This document shows, in pieces, positions 48,668 through 50,970 of a DNA stretch of 50,970 bases. Source of the stretch: JAQBZY01 sp038117205. GTDB lineage: Bacteria > Pseudomonadota > Alphaproteobacteria > Rhodospirillales > Casp-alpha2. Location: positions 1 through 50,970 of the forward strand of contig JAYOFL010000019.1 of the NCBI GenBank assembly GCA_038117205.1, given 5' to 3'. The translations under genes and the position numbers were made by a program. The stretch's first letter is position 1; every line of letters starts with the position of its first letter. The notes under the pieces were generated by a model. That model was not told the DNA's origin, ran no database searches, and saw nothing but the letters and a program-made list of their open reading frames with translations.

Positions 48668-49789
48668 ATGGCTCGAAAGTTTCTGATCAATATTCTGCTG
48701 GTAGTCGGCATCGTCGTCGTTTGCGACGTCCTGCTGGCGCAGATCGGCAAGCGGGTCATTCACAACTGGGCCCGCGCGGTTTCCACCAAGGAATACCGCG
48801 TCTCGAACGACCTCTATCACCACGATTTGAAACCGAACATGAACTCGGTTTACGCCTTCGGCGACCTCACCAGCACGTTCGTCACCAACTCGCTCGGCTT
48901 TCGCGACTCGGTCATCCGCGACATCCCGAACAAGAGCTCGCGCTACCGCATCGTGCTGATGGGAGATTCGTATACCGAGGGCGCCGGGATCGAATATCCG
49001 GAAACCTTCGCCGGCCGCATCGACGCCGTGCTTAAGAAACAAGGCATCGAGATTCTCAACGCCGGGGTGGCGTCCTACGCGCCCTCCGTCTACCTGGTGA
49101 AGCTGCGAAACTTGATCGAAGACCGGTCGCTGCAAATGGACGAAGTCGTCCTGTTTCTCGATCTCTCCGACATCTGGGACGAAGGCAATTGCTACGGCCT
49201 GACCGCCGATGGGCGGGTCGAAAACAGTTGCGATTACAGCGACCGCCCGGTGAAGCGTTTCAAGAACTGGCTGTTCGACCAGTCGCTGATTTATCACCTC
49301 TACCGCACGCTCAAGAACCGCCGGACCGAGGAACAAAAACGCGGCGACCTCGGCCACATCGGCGCCGTGACCAACTGGTACAGGGCGAAGTGGACCGTGA
49401 GCGCCGACATGATGGATAAATTCGGCAAGAAGGGGCTGGAACAATCCCGCGCGCACCTGGACGATCCGCACCGGCTGCTGGACCGGCACGGCATCGCCCT
49501 AACGCTCGCGGTCTATCCCTGGCCCGATCAGATCGCCAACGGGGATTTGGACTCCATCCAGGTGCGCTATTGGCGCGATTGGGCGGCCAAGAACGGCGTG
49601 CAGTTCGTGAACCTGTTCCCGCCGTTCTTCAAAGGCGATCCCAAGGACGTCATTGAACGGGATTTCATCCGCTTCGATCCGCACTACAACGCGAACGGCC
49701 ATGCCGTGGTGGCGGAGACCTTCCTGGCGACGTGGCGCCCGCCGCTGCCGGAACGGCTGAACCGCCCGGCCGGCGCCGCGCCGAAATAG
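48668..49789 (+). CDS. SGNH/GDSL-type hydrolase, membrane-anchored
   Basis: A 373-residue protein with an N-terminal hydrophobic helix (about 4-21, FLINILLVVGIVVVCDVLLA) and an SGNH-hydrolase-like domain: the nucleophile motif IVLMGDSYTEGAG (about 95-107), the block with GVASYAPSVYLVKLRN, and the late FDPHYNANGHAVVAE with the His of the catalytic dyad. Related proteins act as acetyl- or acylesterases on cell-surface sugars. The anchor puts the domain in the periplasm. It has no clear operon partner and is the last backbone gene before the tRNA-Leu fragment. Confidence 0.78.
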   Translation: MARKFLINILLVVGIVVVCDVLLAQIGKRVIHNWARAVSTKEYRVSNDLYHHDLKPNMNSVYAFGDLTSTFVTNSLGFRDSVIRDIPNKSSRYRIVLMGDSYTEGAGIEYPETFAGRIDAVLKKQGIEILNAGVASYAPSVYLVKLRNLIEDRSLQMDEVVLFLDLSDIWDEGNCYGLTADGRVENSCDYSDRPVKRFKNWLFDQSLIYHLYRTLKNRRTEEQKRGDLGHIGAVTNWYRAKWTVSADMMDKFGKKGLEQSRAHLDDPHRLLDRHGIALTLAVYPWPDQIANGDLDSIQVRYWRDWAAKNGVQFVNLFPPFFKGDPKDVIERDFIRFDPHYNANGHAVVAETFLATWRPPLPERLNRPAGAAPK

Positions 49790-49838
49790 GCGCCGTCGAC
49801 CGCGCCTCGCCGTCGGTCAAGTATTTCAGGAAAATCGG

Positions 49839-49895
49839 TGGTGCGGACGGCGGGACTTGAACCCGCACGGGCTTACGCTCCGAGAGATTTTAAGT
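49839..49895 (-). pseudogene. 3' fragment of tRNA-Leu(UAA), attachment-site remnant
   Basis: Reading the minus strand from 49895: ACTTAAAATCTCTCGG (the anticodon loop with UAA and the 3' half of the stem), a class II variable arm, the T arm GCGGGTTCAAGTCCCGC, then CGTCCGC, discriminator A and encoded CCA at 49839. The 5' half (acceptor 5' strand, D arm, 5' anticodon stem) is absent and replaced by AT-rich sequence that cannot pair with TCTCT. A break in the anticodon loop is the standard tRNA-type integrase crossover region. It cannot function as a tRNA. Confidence 0.8.
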
Positions 49896-50009
49896 AATTG
49901 TGTCTATCTATTTATTTAATATATTTCAATAAGTTAGAGTTTATTTTTTTAAACTACACATGCATTACACACGAACTACACATGAAAACAGCCCATCGCG
50001 TGGGCGGGG

Positions 50010-50956
50010 TTACTGAAATATCTCACTGCGTTTGCTTGGCATAGTTTGCTTAGTTTGCTCATCAATTTTGCATTCTTTGATCCAAGTATTGCCGTACAAC
50101 CGAGATAGTTCCGCATTTGAGAAATCACACCGAACAATCGAACATTTAGAAAAATTAAATGCAGAGTAAACCTTGATATTTTTAAATGTGCAGTCTGCAA
50201 AAATTACGTTATCGAATGCACAGTATTTTGCGTGTATGCCATTAAAATTGGTGGATTGGGATTCGAAAAGAAAACCTTTGAATTCATTAAAATGAGCCCC
50301 ATAAAAATCAGAAAATGATATAGGGCTTTCTCTCAGCCGTACGTTTGTAAAACTAGCGCCTGAGAACTTGGCAGAAACTAAAGAACACCTCCGAAATTTC
50401 GTCCCAAAAAACTTAGCATGTGAGAAATCACATCGGTCAAAAATGCATTGAATAAACTCGATCCGCCCAATCTCACCGTTCGAAAAGTCAACGCCAGAAA
50501 AGTCGACATTTTTAATTACTAAATTGGCTCGAGAGAGCGAAAACAGAGCCTGTAGCGCTTTTCCCGCGTAAAATAGTTCTTGAGGGACAACAGGTACACT
50601 GTGTCTATCTATAATTTTTTGTTTTATTTTTTTCTGTCGTTTAAAGGTGGTTTGCAGGTAATCAGTAATTGCTACTGTAATTGATTCACGTTCGGCCGCA
50701 TGTTCTCGCGCAATTCGCTCAAGCGTCCATAGCGCTCCAATTCTAACGCCGAGTGATTCCGACTCTAATCCTGTAATCGCTTCTTTTAATTGAGATATTA
50801 TGTGGCCTTGAGTTGCGATATGGGCTTGCTTCATCGCCGCAGTAGAAGACCGGTTTGCAACGTAGACGCGCCAAACCGCAATAATCCCGCCGATAATTGT
50901 TGCGATGATTATAAAAAGCCGTTTTACGTCCTCTGGCTTAGGTCATGTACCCATAA
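50010..50956 (-). pseudogene. Pentapeptide-repeat protein, N-terminus cut by the terminal repeat
   Basis: From the ATG at 50834 the frame encodes 274 residues: a helical leader (SESLGVRIGALWTLERIAREHAAERESITVAITDYL) then pentapeptide repeats of A(D/N)LXX type (VDFSGVDFSNG, CDFSHAKFFGTKF, AKFSGASFTN), forming a right-handed beta-helix. Upstream, the same frame stays open from about 50956 to 50834 without ATG or GTG and encodes a transmembrane helix (LFIIIATIIGGIIAVWRVYVA). Such proteins normally carry an N-terminal membrane helix, so the natural start lay further out. An in-frame TGA then appears inside the 30-bp terminal repeat. I infer that an insertion sequence truncated the gene. Function of the family is undefined; the gene is AT-rich and horizontally acquired. 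Confidence 0.7.
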
Positions 50957-50970
50957 AAGGGATTCACAAC
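50941..50970. repeat. Right copy of 30-bp terminal inverted repeat (IS-end-like)
   Basis: Exact reverse complement of bases 21-50. Begins GGTCATGTACCC and ends GATTCACAAC at the last base of the window. It supplies the stop codon (TGA) that ends the open frame upstream of the pentapeptide-repeat gene, consistent with its being the edge of an inserted sequence. Confidence 0.7.

Larger units (their letters stand above)
49896..50970. mobile_element. Remnant of an integrated element (AT-rich island end)
   Basis: Composition changes sharply at the tRNA-Leu fragment: the stretch to the right is clearly AT-rich (runs such as ATATTTCAATAAG and TTTATTTTTTTAAAC), unlike the GC-rich backbone, and codon use of the gene it contains is different too. 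Integration at the 3' part of a tRNA gene is the classical site for phages and genomic islands. No integrase is visible within the window; the element must continue beyond it. Bases 49896-50009 hold no gene. Confidence 0.65.

Noticed and set aside
49839..49930. An intact tRNA-Leu gene
   Set aside because: The sequence 5' of the anticodon loop cannot form the anticodon stem, D arm or acceptor stem; only the 3' part is present.
1..50970. CRISPR array, prophage structural genes, toxin-antitoxin or defence island
   Set aside because: No regularly spaced repeats, Cas, capsid, restriction or toxin-antitoxin genes were seen; only the last kilobase is clearly foreign.

Overview
The window is a high-GC chromosomal segment. 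Gene content and order (yfgM-bamB-der, serC-serA behind a serC-motif leader, MetA-type homoserine acyltransferase, tungsten aldehyde oxidoreductase, many dehydrogenases and ABC/LysE/MarC transporters) point to an alphaproteobacterium, probably Rhodospirillales-like and perhaps marine. I cannot name a genus. A perfect 30-bp inverted repeat sits at positions 21-50 and 50941-50970, so the window looks like a whole assembly contig bounded on both sides by copies of the same insertion-sequence-like element.

The left third (about 2.5-13.6 kb) is a phosphonate-utilisation locus with three transcription units. A LysR gene is divergent from a TmpA/TmpB-like pair (2-oxoglutarate dioxygenase plus HD-domain mixed-valent di-iron oxygenase), which would turn 2-(trimethylamino)ethylphosphonate into glycine betaine and phosphate. 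A three-gene ABC importer of the 2-aminoethylphosphonate (AEP) type follows, behind a well-placed candidate Pho box and -10 element. Then comes phnW-phnA-phnY, which takes AEP through phosphonoacetaldehyde and phosphonoacetate to acetate and phosphate. Together these read as import and use of natural amino- and trimethylamino-phosphonates as N, C and P sources.

From 13.7 to 23.7 kb there is a TPR-glycosyltransferase-like gene, then a six-gene operon (glutamine-synthetase-like, FecR-domain protein, aldehyde dehydrogenase, LysE exporter, iron alcohol dehydrogenase, MarC protein) facing a glutamine-amidotransferase-like gene. The enzymes resemble a gamma-glutamylated amine/amino-alcohol catabolic route. 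Two envelope proteins follow. From 23.9 to 28.1 kb are housekeeping genes (YfgM-like, BamB, Der) and a VOC protein that may start at ATC. From 28.1 to 32.3 kb on the minus strand is a five-gene tungsten aldehyde oxidoreductase operon (ferredoxin, AOR, FAD reductase, MoaD-like, 98-aa protein). An orphan P-loop protein, a MetA with the acetyl-CoA-type Glu111, serC-serA, an orphan CheB-like protein and an SLC13/RCK transporter follow.

From 41 to 46.4 kb there is a candidate small RNA under a CRP-like box, then a second GMC oxidoreductase divergent from an IclR-phosphotransferase-enolase-paralogue operon, which looks like an undescribed catabolic unit. After a cyclic-nucleotide-binding protein and an SGNH hydrolase, the chromosomal backbone ends at a 3' fragment of tRNA-Leu(UAA). 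Beyond it the DNA becomes AT-rich and carries a pentapeptide-repeat gene whose N-terminus is cut by the terminal repeat: an integrated element broken by an insertion sequence. No CRISPR array, complete transposase or rRNA gene is present. No gap between genes exceeds about 300 bases.
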